Source: Cryptosporangium aurantiacum
Lineage (GTDB): Bacteria; Actinomycetota; Actinomycetes; Mycobacteriales; Cryptosporangiaceae
Assembly: GCF_900143005.1 (NCBI RefSeq)
Contig: NZ_FRCS01000001.1
Coordinates: forward strand, 1,116,001-1,180,000
Reading direction: 5' to 3'
Length of the DNA: 64,000 nucleotides
Position numbers and translations under genes: made by a program
Notes under the pieces: model-generated
The model's input: only the letters and a program-made list of their open reading frames with translations
The model's database searches: none
What the model was told of the DNA's origin: nothing
Shown here: piece by piece, positions 47,130-57,982 of the stretch
Layout: each line of letters opens with the position of its first letter
How positions within the stretch are numbered: the stretch's first letter is position 1

Positions 47130-48365
47130 ATGACCGTCTCTCCCGACATCCCCGCCGGAATCGACTTCACCGACCCCGACCTGTACATGCAGGAAGGGAT
47201 CCCGCTGGAGAAGTTCGCCGAGCTACGGCGGACGGCGCCGGTTTGGTGGAACTCGCAGCCGCACAACATCGCGGGCTTCGACGACGACGGGTACTGGGTG
47301 GTGACCCGGCACGCCGACATCATGGAGATTTCGCGGAACCCGGCGGTGTTCTCCAGCACCACGAACACCGCGATCGTCCGGTTCGGTCCGGACATGACGC
47401 GTGACCGCATCGACATGCAGTCGCTGATCCTGCTGAACATGGATCCGCCGAAGCACACCTCGCAGCGGGCGATCGTCTCCCGGATGTTCACGCCGCGGGC
47501 GGTGAACAGCCTCCGCGACGAGCTGACCGCGCGCGCCCGGAAGATCGTCGACGAGGCAGCTGCGAAGGGCGAGGGCGATTTCGTCAACGACGTCGCGGTC
47601 GAGCTGCCGCTCCAGGCGATCGCCGGGCTGATGGGCGTTCCGCAGGAAGACCGTCACAAGGTCTTCGAGTGGTCGAACCAGATGATCGGTTCCGACGACG
47701 ACGAGCTCGCGACCGAGACGTCCGACCTCGCGTCCGCGAACATGCTCGGGTACGCGATGGGCATGGCCGAGGAGCGGCGGAAGTGCCCGGCCGACGACCT
47801 CGTCACGACGCTGCTCCACGCCCAGGAGGGCGAGAGCGCGCTGAGCGACGACGAGTTCGGGTTCTTCGTCCTGATCCTCGCGGTTGCCGGGAACGAGACG
47901 ACCCGCAACGCGATCACCCACGGGATGAACGCGTTCCTCGATCACCCCGACCAGTGGGAGCTGTTCAAGAAGGAGCGGCCGAAGACCGCGGCGGACGAGA
48001 TCGTCCGGTGGGCGACGCCGATCATCGCGTTCCAGCGCACGGCGACGCAGGACACGCAGCTGAGCGGCGTGGACATCAAGAAGGGCCAGCGGGTCGTGAT
48101 GTTCTACAGCTCGGCGAACTGGGACACCGAGGTGTTCGACCACCCGGAGCGGTTCGACATCCTGCGCAGCCCGAATCCGCACCTCGGGTTCGGTGGCACC
48201 GGCACGCACTACTGCATCGGTGCGAACCTGGCCCGGCTGGAGATCGACCTGATCTTCAACGCGATCGCCGACGTCATGCCGGACATCCAGAAGCTCGGAG
48301 AGCCGAGCCGGCTACGGTCCGGCTGGATCAACGGCATCAAGCACCTCCCGGTCAAGTACGCCTGA
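47130..48365 (+). CDS. cyp125: CYP125-type steroid C26 monooxygenase
   Basis: 411 residues from the ATG at 47130 with CGGAGG upstream. CYP125-like sequence throughout: VWWNSQPHNIAGFDDDGYWV, LILLNMDPPKHTSQRAIVSR, I-helix AVAGNETTRNAITHGM and haem loop FGGTGTHYCIGANLAR. It oxidises the terminal methyl of cholest-4-en-3-one to the C26 acid, the first side-chain step. It is somewhat shorter at the N-terminus than the M. tuberculosis protein. The downstream LLM oxidoreductase overlaps by one base. Confidence 0.93.
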   Translation: MTVSPDIPAGIDFTDPDLYMQEGIPLEKFAELRRTAPVWWNSQPHNIAGFDDDGYWVVTRHADIMEISRNPAVFSSTTNTAIVRFGPDMTRDRIDMQSLILLNMDPPKHTSQRAIVSRMFTPRAVNSLRDELTARARKIVDEAAAKGEGDFVNDVAVELPLQAIAGLMGVPQEDRHKVFEWSNQMIGSDDDELATETSDLASANMLGYAMGMAEERRKCPADDLVTTLLHAQEGESALSDDEFGFFVLILAVAGNETTRNAITHGMNAFLDHPDQWELFKKERPKTAADEIVRWATPIIAFQRTATQDTQLSGVDIKKGQRVVMFYSSANWDTEVFDHPERFDILRSPNPHLGFGGTGTHYCIGANLARLEIDLIFNAIADVMPDIQKLGEPSRLRSGWINGIKHLPVKYA

Positions 48366-49391
48366 TGCGGCTCGGACTGCAGTTGGGGTATTGGGGCGCG
48401 GCGCCGCCTGCGGACGCGCCGGCGCTGATCGCCGCGGCGGAGGAGGCCGGCTTCGCCGCGGTGTACACCGCCGAAGCCTGGGGGTCGGACGCGTTCACGC
48501 CGCTGGCCTGGTGGGGCGCGGCCACCTCGCGTGTGCGGCTGGGCACCGCGGTCGTCCAGATCTCGGCGCGGACACCGGCGGCCTGCGCGATGCACGCGCT
48601 GACGCTCGACCACCTCTCCGGTGGCCGGTTCGCACTCGGGCTCGGCGTCTCCGGGCCGCAGGTCGTCGAGGGCTGGTACGGCGAGCCGTTCGCCAAGCCG
48701 CTGGCCCGCACCCGCGAGTACGTCCGCATCGTGCGCGACGTGCTCGCCCGGCAGGCTCCGGTCACCAACGACGGCCCGCACTACCCGCTGCCCTACGACG
48801 GCCCTGGCGCGCTCGGGCTCGGCAAACCGCTGCGCCCGATCACCCACCCGCTCCGCGCCGACCTGCCGATCCTGCTGGGCTCGGAGGGGCCGAAGAACGT
48901 GGCCCTGACCGGCGAGATCGCCGACGGATGGATCTCGGTCTTCTACTCGCCGCGGCTCGGCGGCATGTACGAGGAGTGGCTCGGTGAGGGCCTGGCCCGG
49001 CCGGGCGCGCGCCGCACGCGTGACGAGTTCGAGGTCGTCGCGAACTGCCAGATCGTCCTCACCGACGACCGGCGGCCCGCGCTCGACGCGCAGAAGCCCG
49101 CGCTCGCGCACTACATCGGCGGGATGGGCGCGCCCGGCATGAACTTCCACGCGGACCTGTTCGCGCGGGCAGGTTTCGCCGACGCGGTCGCCGAGATCAC
49201 CACGCTGTTCCAGAGCGGGCGCCGCGCCGAGGCGGTCGCCGCGGTACCCGACGAGATGGTCGACGAGGTCTCGATCGTCGGCGACGCCGACCACGTGCGG
49301 GCGGAGATCGCCCGCCGCGAGGCGGCGGGCGTCTCGATGCTCCTGACCGGCTGTCGCTCAGTGGCCGACGTCCGTGCGCTCGGCACGGTCC

Positions 49392-49417
<26 letters not shown>
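48365..49417 (+). CDS. LLM-class F420-dependent oxidoreductase
   Basis: 350 residues; ATG shares a base with the cyp125 stop (TGATG). Luciferase-like TIM barrel: MRLGLQLGYWGAAPPADAPA, AVYTAEAWGSDAFTPLAWWG, and LSGGRFALGLGVSGPQVVEG with the F420 phosphate-loop glycine motif. A related LLM enzyme (Rv3520c) belongs to the mycobacterial cholesterol regulon, so a steroid-linked role is likely, but the reaction is not known to me. The 3' end overlaps the convergent ligase gene by 26 bp. Confidence 0.88.
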
Positions 49418-50912
<1,495 letters not shown>

Positions 50913-51019
50913 CGGGGGCCACCTCGCTGTCGCCGCGTACGGGACGTCTCACGGTACCGGAATCGCGGTTAACTTCCGAGGTGGTGGACGGCGGAAGTCC
51001 TGGAGCCGTTGTGGCGAAC

Positions 51020-51033
51020 GATAACATGTTCTA
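51020..51033. promoter_or_regulatory. KstR operator between the ligase gene and fadD19
   Basis: GATAACATGTTCTA has one mismatch (outer T replaced by G). It ends 10 bp before the fadD19 ATG and is the only KstR-like site in this divergent region, so it may serve both directions, mainly fadD19. Confidence 0.75.
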
Positions 51034-51043
51034 ATTTGGCTCC

Positions 51044-52672
51044 ATGGTCCTCAACGTGGCAGACCTCGTGGAACATGCCGTCGATACCGTGCCCGACCGC
51101 GACGCCCTGGTCTTCGGGGGCAGCCGCGCGACCTACGCCCAATTCGAGGCACGGGCCAACCAACTAGCCCACCACCTGGCCCGACACGGTGTCGGCCCGG
51201 GCGATCACGTGGCCCTCTACTCGCCGAACGCGATGGAGGCCGCCGAGACGATGTTCGCGGTGTGCAAGCTCCGCGCTGCGACCATCAACGTCAACTTCCG
51301 GAGCACCGAGAACGAGTTACGATATGTCCTCCGTGATTCGGACGCCGTCGCGCTCATCCACCCCGGCAGCCTGACCGCGAACGTGGCGGCGGTCACTGCG
51401 GATTGCCCCCAGCTGCGCCACGTCGTCACGTTCGAGGGCGAGGGTCCGGAGGGCGCCGCGCACTACGAGGAGGCGCTGGCCGCGGAGTCGGCGGAGCGCG
51501 ACTTCCCGGAGCGCAGCCCGGACGACCTGTTCCTGATCTACACCGGTGGCACGACCGGCAGGCCGAAGGGCGTCATGTGGCGCCAGGAGGACATCTGGCG
51601 GGTGCTCGGCGGCGGCGTCGACTTCATGACCGGCGAGCCGATCCAGGACGAGTGGCACCAGGCCCGCTCCGGTGTGGACAGCCCGCTGGTCCGGCTGGTC
51701 GCGGCGCCGCTCATCCACGGCCAGGCGCAGTGGGTGATGTTCGGCGGGTTCTTCATGGGCAGCACGATCGTGCTGATGCCGAAGTTCGACGCGCACGACA
51801 TCTGGCGCGCGATCACCACGGAGCGCGTGCAGGTCCTCGCGATCGTCGGGGACGCGATGGCGCGGCCGCTGATCGAGGCCTACCGGGAGGGCCCCCCGGA
51901 CGGTGGTAAGTACGACGCCTCTTCGTTGGTGGCGATCTCGAGCACCGCGGCGCTGATGTCACCGGCGGTGAAGCGCGAGTACCTCGACGAGTTCCCGAAC
52001 GCGCTGCTCACCGAGGCGGTCGGGTCGTCGGAGACGGGCTTCAGCGGAATCGGCATCATCAGCAAGGACGCGATCGAGCCGCGCGGCCCCCGGGTGAACT
52101 CCGCCCGCGAGGCGATCGTCATCGACGAGTACAACCAGCGGATCGAGCCCGGCTCCGGCCAGGTCGGCCGGCTGGCGCGTGGTGGCTATCTCCCGCGGGG
52201 CTACTACAAGGACCCGGAGAAGACCGCACAGCTGTTCGTCGAGGTCGAGGGCAAGCGGTACACGGTTCCCGGCGACTTCGCGATCCCCGAGGCCGACGGC
52301 ACGTTCCTGCTGCTCGGCCGCGGCAACACCTGCATCAACACCGGCGGGGAGAAGGTCTACCCGGAAGAGGTCGAGGGTGTGCTCAAGGCGTACCCCGGCG
52401 TTTTCGACGCGCTGGTGGTGGGTGTTCCGGACGAGCGGCTCGGGTCCCGCGTCGGGGCGATCGTGCAGTGGCGAGAGGGCCACGAGCCGGACGCCGCGGG
52501 CCTGGACGTCCACGGCCGCACCGAGCTGGCCGGCTACAAGATGCCGCGCTCGTACTGGTGGGTCGACCAGATGCCGCGGCTGGCGACCGGCAAGGCCGAC
52601 TACACCGGAGCCCGCCGCCACACCGAGGAACACTCGCCGTCGGAGCAGCTGCCCGTCGCCGCCGGCCGCTGA
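51044..52672 (+). CDS. fadD19: FadD19-like steroid-24-oyl-CoA synthetase
   Basis: 542 residues. ANL enzyme with IYTGGTTGRPKGVMWRQEDI, the steroid-ligase segment RLVAAPLIHGQAQWVMFGGF, SSETGFSGIGII and RGNTCINTGGEKVYPEEVEG, closely following FadD19. FadD19 in actinobacteria activates C24-branched and cholestenoate-type sterol acids to CoA esters. The ATG follows a KstR site by 10 bp. The next gene starts 16 bp downstream. Confidence 0.88.
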   Translation: MVLNVADLVEHAVDTVPDRDALVFGGSRATYAQFEARANQLAHHLARHGVGPGDHVALYSPNAMEAAETMFAVCKLRAATINVNFRSTENELRYVLRDSDAVALIHPGSLTANVAAVTADCPQLRHVVTFEGEGPEGAAHYEEALAAESAERDFPERSPDDLFLIYTGGTTGRPKGVMWRQEDIWRVLGGGVDFMTGEPIQDEWHQARSGVDSPLVRLVAAPLIHGQAQWVMFGGFFMGSTIVLMPKFDAHDIWRAITTERVQVLAIVGDAMARPLIEAYREGPPDGGKYDASSLVAISSTAALMSPAVKREYLDEFPNALLTEAVGSSETGFSGIGIISKDAIEPRGPRVNSAREAIVIDEYNQRIEPGSGQVGRLARGGYLPRGYYKDPEKTAQLFVEVEGKRYTVPGDFAIPEADGTFLLLGRGNTCINTGGEKVYPEEVEGVLKAYPGVFDALVVGVPDERLGSRVGAIVQWREGHEPDAAGLDVHGRTELAGYKMPRSYWWVDQMPRLATGKADYTGARRHTEEHSPSEQLPVAAGR

Positions 52673-52688
52673 TCAAAGGAGATTCCGC

Positions 52689-53789
52689 TTGCGTACCGAC
52701 CTCTGCGACCGGCTCGGCATCGAGCACCCGATCGTCGGCTTCACGCCGTCCGAGCACGTGGCGGCAGCGATCAGCCGAGCCGGTGGCCTGGGGGTCCTCG
52801 GCGCCGTCCGCTACAACGACCCGGACGAGCTGGCGGCGGCGCTGGACTGGCTGGACAAGAACACCGACGGCCGGCCGTACGGCGTCGACGTCGTGATGCC
52901 GATGAAGGCGCCCACCGAGGGGTCGATCGGCGACCTGTCGAAGCTGGTGCCGCCGGCGCACCGTGACTTCGTCGAGAAGACGCTGCACGAGCTCGGCGTC
53001 CCGCCGCTCCCGGCGTCGGACAACCCGGACGGCGACGGCGTGCTCGGGTGGCTGCACTCGGTGGCCAGGGCGCACGTCGAGATCGCGCTGGAGCACCGGC
53101 CCGCGCTGATCGCGAACGCGCTCGGATCCCCGCCCGCCGACGTGATCGCCCAGGCCCACGACCGCGGCATCCTGGTCGCCGCGCTGGCCGGCCGGGTCGA
53201 CCACGCGCTGCGCCAGGTCGCCGACGGCGTCGACATCGTGGTCGCGCAGGGCTCGGAGGCCGGTGGGCACACCGGGGAGATCGGCAGCATGGTGCTGCTG
53301 CCGGAGATCGTGGACGCGGTCGGCGGGTCGGTGCCGGTCCTCGGCGCGGGCGGGATCGGGTCGGGCAGGCAGCTGGTCGCGGCGCTCGCGCTCGGGGCGT
53401 CCGGGGTTTGGATGGGCTCGACCTGGCTGCTCACCGAGGAGTACGCGAACGGCCTCGGGCAGACCGCGGTCAGCCAGGCGCTGCTCAAGGCGTCCTCGGC
53501 GGACACCGTGCGGGCGCGGATCTACTCCGGCAAGATGGCGCGGCTGGTGAAGAGCCGGTGGACCGAGGCCTGGGCCGCCCCGGACGCTCCCGACCCGCTG
53601 CCGATGCCGCTGCAGAACCTGCTGGTCGGTGAGGCCCACCGGCGGATCGCCGCGGCGGACGACCCGGACGTCGTGGCGATGCCGGCCGGCCAGATCATCG
53701 GCCGGTTCGACCACCTGCAGCCGGTCGCCACGATCATCGAGGACATCGTGCGGGAGGCCGAGGCCACCAGGGCACGGCTGGCCCCATAG
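52689..53789 (+). CDS. Nitronate monooxygenase-family flavoprotein, IpdC-like candidate
   Basis: 366 residues from a TTG with AAGGAG about 8 nt upstream; no ATG or GTG fits better. TIM-barrel FMN enzyme of the 2-nitropropane dioxygenase family: LGIEHPIVGFTPSEHVAAAI, AQGSEAGGHTGEIGSMVLLP, and VLGAGGIGSGRQLVAALALG forming the FMN phosphate site. In M. tuberculosis a family member (IpdC, Rv3553) acts on CD-ring CoA intermediates of cholesterol. This gene follows fadD19 and may be the counterpart, but ipdAB are not in the window. Its stop lies in the first copy of an 18-bp tandem repeat. Confidence 0.8.
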   Translation: MRTDLCDRLGIEHPIVGFTPSEHVAAAISRAGGLGVLGAVRYNDPDELAAALDWLDKNTDGRPYGVDVVMPMKAPTEGSIGDLSKLVPPAHRDFVEKTLHELGVPPLPASDNPDGDGVLGWLHSVARAHVEIALEHRPALIANALGSPPADVIAQAHDRGILVAALAGRVDHALRQVADGVDIVVAQGSEAGGHTGEIGSMVLLPEIVDAVGGSVPVLGAGGIGSGRQLVAALALGASGVWMGSTWLLTEEYANGLGQTAVSQALLKASSADTVRARIYSGKMARLVKSRWTEAWAAPDAPDPLPMPLQNLLVGEAHRRIAAADDPDVVAMPAGQIIGRFDHLQPVATIIEDIVREAEATRARLAP

Positions 53790-53836
53790 CGCCGCTAGCC
53801 CCCATAGCGCCGCTAGCCCCCATAGCGCCGCTAGCC
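53785..53836. repeat. Three tandem copies of an 18-bp unit
   Basis: Unit CATAGCGCCGCTAGCCCC starts at 53785, 53803 and 53821; the third copy is complete except for its last two bases. Each unit contains the interrupted palindrome TAGCG-C-CGCTA. The TAG of the first copy is the stop codon of the plus-strand flavoprotein, and the CTA of the third is the stop codon of the minus-strand LLM gene. It could act as a weak stacked-hairpin terminator or be a slippage-prone stop-codon spacer. Confidence 0.8.
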
Positions 53837-54691
53837 CAAGAGCGCCGCGGGGGTGTCGCGGACGAAACGGAGCAGCGCCTCGCGGTCGCGGCGTACCCGG
53901 CCGGGTGGGGACACGATCAGGCGGTCCACCCCGGCGTCGGCGTAGGCCGCGACCAGCGTCGTGTCCAGCGGGTCCCGGCCGGCGGGCGTCACCGAGATCT
54001 CCAGCCGGCCGAGCTCGGCGGGCCGATCCAGGTTGTCGGCCAGCTCGGCCAGCTGGGTGACGACCGCGGCGGTCTGCTCCGGCGTCACCGCCCACCCGTA
54101 CCAGCCGTGCGCCCGGCTCACCGTGCGGCGGAGCGCGGCCGGGGAAGCCCCGCCGACGTGCAACGGCGGCCCGCCCGGCCGGATCGGGCGCGGCTCGGCC
54201 GTGACCCCGCTGATCGACACCCGCGGCCCGATGACGTGCACCGAGGACGTCGTCCAGAGCGCGTGCAGCGCCTCCAGGTACTCGTCGGTGCGGACGCCCC
54301 GGTCGGAGAGCGGAACGCCGAGCGCGCGGAACTCCGGCTCCAGGTAGCCGACCCCGATGCCGAACAGGAAGCGGCCGCCGCTGATCCGGTCGACGGTGAC
54401 CACCTGCTTGGCCAGGAGGACCGGCGGGTGCACCGGTACGACGGTCACGCCGGTGCCGAGCAGCAGCGTCCTGGTCACCCCGGCGAGGTGCCCCAGCGCG
54501 ACGAACGGGTCGAGGAACGGCGTGTCGGGTCTGGTCGGCGAGGCCGGCACCGCGGGGTCCGGCAGGACGTAGTGTTCACCGGTCCAGACGCTCTCCCAGC
54601 CGGCGTCCTCGGCGGCGACCGCGACGTCGGCCGCCACCCGCGGATCCAGCGCGCAGAGGTCGGTGTTGATACCGAAGAGCCCCAGTCGCAT
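53831..54691 (-). CDS. LLM-class F420-dependent oxidoreductase
   Basis: 286 residues. Luciferase-like monooxygenase fold: MRLGLFGINTDLCALDPRVA, SVWTGEHYVLPDPAVPASPT, LGTGVTVVPVHPPVLLAKQV and SGGRFLFGIGVGYLEPEFRA, all standard F420-binding family segments. Downstream of chsE5 on the same strand (27 bp), so likely part of the chsE4-chsE5 operon and under KstR control. Reaction unknown. Confidence 0.88.
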   Translation of the reverse strand: MRLGLFGINTDLCALDPRVAADVAVAAEDAGWESVWTGEHYVLPDPAVPASPTRPDTPFLDPFVALGHLAGVTRTLLLGTGVTVVPVHPPVLLAKQVVTVDRISGGRFLFGIGVGYLEPEFRALGVPLSDRGVRTDEYLEALHALWTTSSVHVIGPRVSISGVTAEPRPIRPGGPPLHVGGASPAALRRTVSRAHGWYGWAVTPEQTAAVVTQLAELADNLDRPAELGRLEISVTPAGRDPLDTTLVAAYADAGVDRLIVSPPGRVRRDREALLRFVRDTPAALLG

Positions 54692-54718
54692 GAGGAGGCA
54701 CGGTACCCCGTGCGGTGT

Positions 54719-55768
54719 TCAGTCTGCGGACAGAACCGCACCGAGATCCAGAAGGGACGCCGTGGCGCCACCACCGTCGAACTCGATGCGCTTGGCAGCC
54801 AGGAAGTAGCGGTGCGCCGGGTGCTCGACGTCGATGCCGGTGCCGCCGTGGACGTGCACGAGCGTGTGCGCGACCCGGTGCCCCGCCTCCGCCGCCCAGA
54901 AACTCGCGGTCGCCACGGCTGCCGCTGCGTCGTCGTCCTCGGTCAGCGCACACGCCGCTGCCCACAGCGTCAGCTCGAGCGCCTGGACGTCGACGTACGC
55001 GTTCGCCAGCCGCTGGCTGACGGCCTGGAACGCTCCGATCGGCCGGCCGAACTGGACCCGCGTGCGGGCGTGTTCGGCGGTCAGCTCCAGCGCCGCCTCC
55101 AGCACGCCGAGCTGATAGGCCGCCCGGCCCACCGAGGCCCGCGCGCGTAACCAGCCCGCGACGTCGTCGCCGTCCAGCCTGCGGTCGTCCGAGACCGGCA
55201 CGTCGTCGAGGTGCAGCAGGCCCGCGTCGTCGAAGTCGGTCGTCGATTGCGCCTCCACGGTGACCCCGGGATCGTCGGGACGAACCAGGAACACCCCGCC
55301 GACGGTTTCCACCAGCAGCGTGTCCGCGACCGGCCCGGCCGGAACGGCGCTCACCTGCCCGGACAGCTGCCAGCCGCCGCCGGACCGACCGGCGGCGGCC
55401 GGCGGCCGGACGTCCGGATGAGCAAGTGCGGCCGTGAGCACGGTCTGTCCGGCGAGCGCGGGCGCCAGCCACCGCAGACGGGCCTCGGCGGAGCCGAACC
55501 GGGCCAGGGCCGGACCCGCCACCACGACGGTCGGCAGATAGGGGACCGGGGCCAGCGCGCGCCCCAGCTCGACGAGCACCGAACACTGCTCCAGCAGGTC
55601 GTCCACGCCGAGGATGCCGGTCTCGGCCAGGACGGCCCAGAGGTCCCGGTCGAACCGCGCGCCGGACTGCTCGGCGGCGCGCAGGCTCTCCGGCGTCACC
55701 CGGTCGCCGACGATCCGCTTGGTCAGCGCGCCGAGCTCGATCTGGGCCTCGGTGAGGGTGAAGTCCAT
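54719..55768 (-). CDS. chsE5: Acyl-CoA dehydrogenase subunit ChsE5 (FadE27-like)
   Basis: 349 residues starting 3 bp after chsE4. Acyl-CoA dehydrogenase fold with the TRVQFGRPIGAFQAVSQRLA and VHVHGGTGIDVEHPAHRYFL signatures. The region where ChsE4 has its catalytic Glu reads ARASVGRAAYQLG here, so this is the non-catalytic partner. With ChsE4 it forms the alpha2-beta2 enzyme acting on the longer (C8/C5) sterol side-chain CoA esters. Confidence 0.88.
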   Translation of the reverse strand: MDFTLTEAQIELGALTKRIVGDRVTPESLRAAEQSGARFDRDLWAVLAETGILGVDDLLEQCSVLVELGRALAPVPYLPTVVVAGPALARFGSAEARLRWLAPALAGQTVLTAALAHPDVRPPAAAGRSGGGWQLSGQVSAVPAGPVADTLLVETVGGVFLVRPDDPGVTVEAQSTTDFDDAGLLHLDDVPVSDDRRLDGDDVAGWLRARASVGRAAYQLGVLEAALELTAEHARTRVQFGRPIGAFQAVSQRLANAYVDVQALELTLWAAACALTEDDDAAAAVATASFWAAEAGHRVAHTLVHVHGGTGIDVEHPAHRYFLAAKRIEFDGGGATASLLDLGAVLSAD

Positions 55769-55771
55769 CGT

Positions 55772-56947
55772 CTACCGCCGTCCGACCGGCAGCCGGAGAC
55801 CGCCGGCCGCGATGATGTCCCGCTGGATCTCGTTCGTGCCGCCGCCGAACGTGAGGATGAGCGCCGCGCGGTGCGCGCGTTCGACCCGGCCGTGCAATGC
55901 CGCGCCCGGTGAGCCGGTGCGCAGCGTCGCCGCCGGGCCCAGCACCTCCATCAGCAGCCGGTAGGCCTCGGTGGCCAGCTCGGTGCCGTAGACCTTGGTC
56001 GCCGACGCCGCGGCCGGCGTCAGGTCGCGTTCCCAGGCCGTGCGCAGGTTCATCAGGCGCAGCACCTCGGCGTGGGCGTGGACGCGGGCCAGATGCACCT
56101 GCACCCACTCGGAGTCCAGCAGCCGGCCACCGGAGCGCCCCGGCGTCGTGGCGGCCCACTCGCGGACGTCGGCGAGCGCCTTGCGCAGCGGCGCGGCCGA
56201 GGTCAGCGCGACCCGCTCGTGGTTGAGCTGGTTCGTGATCAGCGCCCAGCCCTCGTTCTCCGCGCCGATCCGGGCGTCGGCCGGGACCCGTACGTTCTCG
56301 TAGTACGTCGCGCTGGTGGTGACGCCCGCCATCGTCCGGACCGGCGTCCAGGAGAAGCCGGGGGTGTCGGTCGGCACGACCAGCACCGACAGCCCGCGGT
56401 GCCGGACGGCGTCGGGGTCGGTGCGGCAGGCCAGCCAGACGTAGTCGGCGTAACCGACCAGGCTCGTCCACATCTTCTGCCCGTTGACCACGTACTCGTC
56501 GCCGTCGCGGACCGCCTTCGTGCGCAGCGACGCCAGGTCGGTGCCCGCACCGGGCTCGGAGTACCCGATCGCGAAGTGGAGCTCGCCACCGGCGATCCGC
56601 GGCAGGTACTCGCGCTTCTGCTGCTCGGTGCCGTGCCGCATGATCGTCGGCCCGACCGTGTTGAGGGTCAGGAACGGGATCGGGACGCCGGCGATCGCCG
56701 CCTCGTCGAGGAAGATCAGCTGGTCGAGCTGGGAGCGGCCCTGGCCGCCGTACTCGGTCGGCCAGCCGAGCACCAGCCAGCCGTCCTTGCCCAGCTGCCG
56801 GACGACCTCCCGGTAGGCGTTGCCCTCGCCGTAGTCGTCCTCACCGGCCTCCAGGGCCTCGCGGCGCTCCGGTGTCATCAGCGCCGCGAAGTAGGCGCGT
56901 AGCTCGGCGGCCAAGGCTCGTTGCTCTCGCGTGTAGCGCAGCCGCAT
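55772..56947 (-). CDS. chsE4: Acyl-CoA dehydrogenase subunit ChsE4 (FadE26-like)
   Basis: 391 residues; ATG at 56947 with GGGAGG upstream. Standard segments GWPTEYGGQGRSQLDQLIFL, FAIGYSEPGAGTDLASLRTK and TFGGGTNEIQRDIIA; Glu244 in QLNHERVAL corresponds to the catalytic Glu reported near position 247 in M. tuberculosis ChsE4. Starts early side-chain beta-oxidation of cholestenoyl-CoA. Divergent from the hsd4A-like gene across two KstR sites. Confidence 0.9.
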   Translation of the reverse strand: MRLRYTREQRALAAELRAYFAALMTPERREALEAGEDDYGEGNAYREVVRQLGKDGWLVLGWPTEYGGQGRSQLDQLIFLDEAAIAGVPIPFLTLNTVGPTIMRHGTEQQKREYLPRIAGGELHFAIGYSEPGAGTDLASLRTKAVRDGDEYVVNGQKMWTSLVGYADYVWLACRTDPDAVRHRGLSVLVVPTDTPGFSWTPVRTMAGVTTSATYYENVRVPADARIGAENEGWALITNQLNHERVALTSAAPLRKALADVREWAATTPGRSGGRLLDSEWVQVHLARVHAHAEVLRLMNLRTAWERDLTPAAASATKVYGTELATEAYRLLMEVLGPAATLRTGSPGAALHGRVERAHRAALILTFGGGTNEIQRDIIAAGGLRLPVGRR

Positions 56948-57011
56948 GCGCCCCTCCCGGGTCGTCGGAATTTCCGCGAACGTAACGCGTTGCCGTCCGT
57001 GTCCGCTAGCG

Positions 57012-57025
57012 TAGAACGCGTTCTA
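57012..57025 (-). promoter_or_regulatory. KstR operator before chsE4
   Basis: TAGAACGCGTTCTA is a perfect 14-bp palindrome and a full consensus match, 64 bp upstream of chsE4. With the site at 57068 it gives each divergent operon its own operator. Confidence 0.92.
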
Positions 57026-57067
57026 TATTTGGTGCGAGTAATCGGCTTGAATGGCTGATGCTGCCCA

Positions 57068-57081
57068 GAGAACCAGTTCTA
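57068..57081 (+). promoter_or_regulatory. KstR operator before the hsd4A-like gene
   Basis: GAGAACCAGTTCTA has one mismatch (outer T). It touches the AGGAGG ribosome site of the gene starting at 57094, so repressor would also block the translation start region of the DNA. Confidence 0.82.
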
Positions 57082-57093
57082 GGAGGGCTGCCG

Positions 57094-57981
57094 GTGTCGA
57101 TCGACCTCTCCGGCCTGGTCGCGGTGGTGACCGGCGCGGGCTCGGGCCTCGGCCGCGCCGAGGCGCTCGCGCTGGCGGCGGCCGGTGCCTCCGTGGTCGT
57201 GAACGATGTCGCGGCGACCGACATCCTGGACGAGCTGCCCGCCGGGCGGGCGGCGCTGGTCCGCGGCGACGTCAGCGATGCGGCCGTGGCTCGCGAGCTG
57301 GTCGACACCGCGGAGCAGCGTTTCGGTGGGCTCGACGTCGTCGTCAACAACGCGGGCGTGGTGCGCGACCGGATGTTGTTCTCGATGTCCGACGAGGAGT
57401 GGGACGCGGTCGTCCGGGTCCACCTGCGCGGCCACTTCCTGCTCTGCCGGAACGCCGGGGCGTACTGGCGCGACAAGTCCAAGGCCACGGGCGGGCCGGT
57501 CTACGGGCGGCTGATCAACACGACGTCCGAGGCCTGGTTCCTCGGCGCGGTCGCGCAGCCGAACTACGCCGCGGCCAAGGCCGGCATCGTCGCGCTCACC
57601 GTGGCCGCCGCCCGGGGCCTGAGCCGCTACGGCGTCCGGGCGAACGCGATTTGCCCGCGGGCGCGCACCGCGATGACCGAACCGGTCTACGGTCCGCCGC
57701 CCACCGACGGCCCCGACCCGCTCGGCGTCGAGCACGTGGCCCCGCTGGTGGCCTACCTCGCGTCGCCGGCGGCCGACCGCATCAACGGCCAGGTGCTCTT
57801 CGTCCACGGGGGCATGGTGGCGGTGCTCTCGCCGCCGACGGTAGCGGCCCGATTCGACGCGGACGGTCCGGTCTGGACCGCCGACGACCTGGCGAAGACG
57901 CTCGGCGACCACTTCGCCGACGCCACGCCGGACGACGTGTTCACCGGGCGCGAGATCTCGCTGCTCGAACGAAAGGGCTGA
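57094..57981 (+). CDS. hsd4A: Short-chain dehydrogenase, Hsd4A-like steroid dehydrogenase
   Basis: 295 residues from the GTG at 57094 (AGGAGG upstream); the frame before it runs through the operator. NAD-binding TGAGSGLGRAEALALAAAGA, VVNDVAATD, NNAGVVRDRM, and the catalytic Tyr/Lys in QPNYAAAKAG. The C-terminal extension after the SDR core and its divergence from chsE4-chsE5 match the mycobacterial Hsd4A locus, which oxidises 22-hydroxy steroid-CoA esters in side-chain beta-oxidation. Other SDR roles cannot be excluded. Confidence 0.78.
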   Translation: MSIDLSGLVAVVTGAGSGLGRAEALALAAAGASVVVNDVAATDILDELPAGRAALVRGDVSDAAVARELVDTAEQRFGGLDVVVNNAGVVRDRMLFSMSDEEWDAVVRVHLRGHFLLCRNAGAYWRDKSKATGGPVYGRLINTTSEAWFLGAVAQPNYAAAKAGIVALTVAAARGLSRYGVRANAICPRARTAMTEPVYGPPPTDGPDPLGVEHVAPLVAYLASPAADRINGQVLFVHGGMVAVLSPPTVAARFDADGPVWTADDLAKTLGDHFADATPDDVFTGREISLLERKG

Positions 57982-57982
57982 C

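Noticed and set aside
53785-53836. CRISPR array
   Set aside because: Repeats are only 18 bp and directly adjacent with no spacers, and no cas genes are present.
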